NCBI GenBank assembly: GCA_030669775.1
Contig: DAOVCZ010000121.1
Span: forward strand, 1 to 6,101
Direction of reading: 5' to 3'
Origin: Chloroflexota bacterium
Lineage (GTDB): Bacteria; Chloroflexota; Anaerolineae; Anaerolineales; UBA4823
DNA length: 6,101 bases
Positions 5,578 to 6,101 of this stretch are shown in pieces (positions within the stretch are counted from its first letter, which is position 1; the number at the start of each line of letters is the position of its first letter). Both the position numbers and the translations under genes were made by a program. The notes below the pieces were generated by a model. The model saw only the letters and a list, made by a program, of their open reading frames with translations, searched no databases and was not told where the DNA came from.

Positions 5578-5919
5578 TTAATGTCGTCGAATAAGAATGG
5601 CTCGCATAGCACCTGAATTGTGAAAATCTATGATAGTTTTTAGGTCAACTTCCGAGCAGCCAATCAATAACTTAATCTCAATATCCTTTTTGTTGAGATC
5701 AATTGTACAATTGATCCCTTCCAATCGCGCACTTGATTGCCTACCTACCCAGACATCTAATCCCCCTCCATCTGTCGAAGTAGTGCCCTTTAAATAACCG
5801 TAATCAAGCGGGTAGATCATTTCTGGGAATTGGGGATGAGCGGTTCCTTTCGGACGATCGACCACGATCGTGCTCTCTTCGATCAACCTTTCCAGGTACT
5901 CCCAAAAATCGTTCTCCAT
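5578..5919 (-). CDS. Short, divergent inorganic pyrophosphatase-like protein
   Basis: This 113-residue protein resembles the centre of family I (soluble) inorganic pyrophosphatase. Numbering from ATG at 5919, IVVDRPKGTAHPQFPE (18-33) looks like the PKG strand, and YPLDYGYLKGTTSTDGGGLD (36-55) aligns without gaps to the E. coli core around Y51, Y55, D65 and D70 (here Y36, Y40, D50, D55). The middle metal ligand, E. coli D67, is glycine here. The hairpin that carries K29, E31 and R43 seems deleted. A DLNKKDIEIK stretch (74-83) sits where D97, D102 and K104 would be, with uncertain register. The protein ends well short of the usual 160-180 residues, so the Tyr-Lys pair near the C-terminus is missing. 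It could be a reduced pyrophosphatase, a different phosphohydrolase or a non-catalytic binder. TTG at 5922 is a possible alternative start; neither start has a Shine-Dalgarno. It leads the PPOX gene and lies upstream of cofD and cofC. Confidence 0.8.
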   Translation of the reverse strand: MENDFWEYLERLIEESTIVVDRPKGTAHPQFPEMIYPLDYGYLKGTTSTDGGGLDVWVGRQSSARLEGINCTIDLNKKDIEIKLLIGCSEVDLKTIIDFHNSGAMRAILIRRH

Positions 5920-5951
5920 CAAATTGCAATTATTATGCTTCGGTAGGCAAC

Positions 5952-5957
5952 ATTATA
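5952..5957 (-). promoter_or_regulatory. -10 box in front of the pyrophosphatase-like gene
   Basis: The minus strand has a perfect TATAAT, giving a predicted start near 5946 and a leader of about 27 bases. As elsewhere in the window the -35 region (GGAACT at 17-base spacing) is far from consensus. It is the first promoter of the F420 block. Confidence 0.5.
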
Positions 5958-5993
5958 TCTAATGTTTTTCCACCAGTTCCTCATCACAATTTC

Positions 5994-6042
5994 CTTCAAC
6001 CAGCAACGTTCTTATTTAGGATAATAAACATATTGGTTGAAG
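5994..6042. repeat. 9-bp inverted repeat upstream of the F420 block
   Basis: CTTCAACCA (5994-6002) and TGGTTGAAG (6034-6042) are perfect reverse complements, separated by 31 bases. They lie roughly 50 and 95 bases upstream of the predicted minus-strand transcription start and just before a candidate divergent plus-strand gene. The position suits a two-site operator for a dimeric regulator, but a single 9-bp pair can arise by chance. Confidence 0.35.
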
Positions 6043-6050
6043 TCTCGTTA

Positions 6051-6101
6051 ATGTCTAACGAAATAAATCTTGCTCCTCGGGACGGATTAACTCACTCAAA
6101 C
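6051..6101 (+). CDS. Possible start of a divergent plus-strand gene (17 codons, cut by window edge)
   Basis: ATG at 6051 opens a frame, MSNEINLAPRDGLTHSN, that stays open to the window edge. The residue composition looks protein-like, and a plus-strand GATAAT at 6020-6025 would place a -10 box about 25 bases upstream. There is no good Shine-Dalgarno, and the ATG lies in the loop of a 6-bp hairpin (TCGTTA/TAACGA, 6045-6061). I do not recognise a family from 17 residues. Seventeen open codons are weak evidence, so this is a candidate only. Confidence 0.3.
   Translation, partial: MSNEINLAPRDGLTHSN

Noticed and set aside
5568..5612. Longer PPOX protein starting with GTG at 5612
   Set aside because: The extra 15 residues overlap the upstream gene and are not in the family; ATG at 5567 has a clear ribosome binding site.
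6055..6101. Minus-strand C-terminal tail reading LSELIRPEEQDLFR before TAG
   Set aside because: It could be the end of an upstream gene, but 14 codons entering from the edge are too few to claim, and a plus-strand frame competes for the same bases.
1..6101. CRISPR arrays, tRNA or rRNA genes, insertion sequences, defence genes
   Set aside because: No regularly spaced repeats, cloverleaf-like segments, transposase text or terminal inverted repeats with target duplications were seen.

Overview
This window reads as bacterial accessory-metabolism DNA from an organism that makes and uses the deazaflavin cofactor F420. All seven confidently called genes lie on the minus strand, so transcription runs from high to low coordinates. 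Base composition is intermediate, clearly below the high GC of actinobacteria, which are the best-known bacterial F420 users. With the gene repertoire (CofC, CofD, an LLM-class oxidoreductase, a PPOX-class protein, a molybdenum hydroxylase) this suggests an uncultured Chloroflexota (Anaerolineae-like) or similar environmental lineage. That placement is inference; no rRNA or marker gene is present.

Block 1 (5919 down to 2318) is an F420 module. In transcription order it holds a short, divergent inorganic-pyrophosphatase-like protein, a PPOX-class probable F420-dependent enzyme, CofD (builds the F420-0 skeleton), CofC (makes the activated guanylyl phospho-acid that CofD uses) and an LLM-class F420-dependent oxidoreductase. 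The first two are tightly coupled. The others are separated by 49 to 126 bases, each with its own plausible -10 box, and no terminator is visible between them. A strong intrinsic terminator (2221-2245) closes the block after the LLM gene. CofE and CofG/CofH, needed for the polyglutamate tail and the deazaflavin ring, are not here and must be elsewhere in the genome.

Block 2 (2061 down to the left edge) starts at a new promoter with a perfect TATAAT. It encodes a PaaI-like hotdog thioesterase, a FAD-binding subunit of the CO dehydrogenase/xanthine dehydrogenase type overlapping it by 4 bases (ATGA), and a protein that fuses the two [2Fe-2S] domains to the start of the molybdopterin subunit. 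The window cuts this last gene after residue 255. Together they look like a molybdenum hydroxylase operon, perhaps acting on an acyl-CoA or a related aromatic or N-heterocyclic substrate; the substrate is not determined by the sequence.

The right edge (5923-6101) is mostly non-coding. It holds the promoter of block 1, a 9-bp inverted repeat, and possibly the first 17 codons of a divergent plus-strand gene. I see no tRNA, rRNA, CRISPR array or insertion sequence. No gene-free stretch exceeds 300 bases; the longest, 2062-2317, holds a promoter, a terminator and perhaps a tiny ORF.
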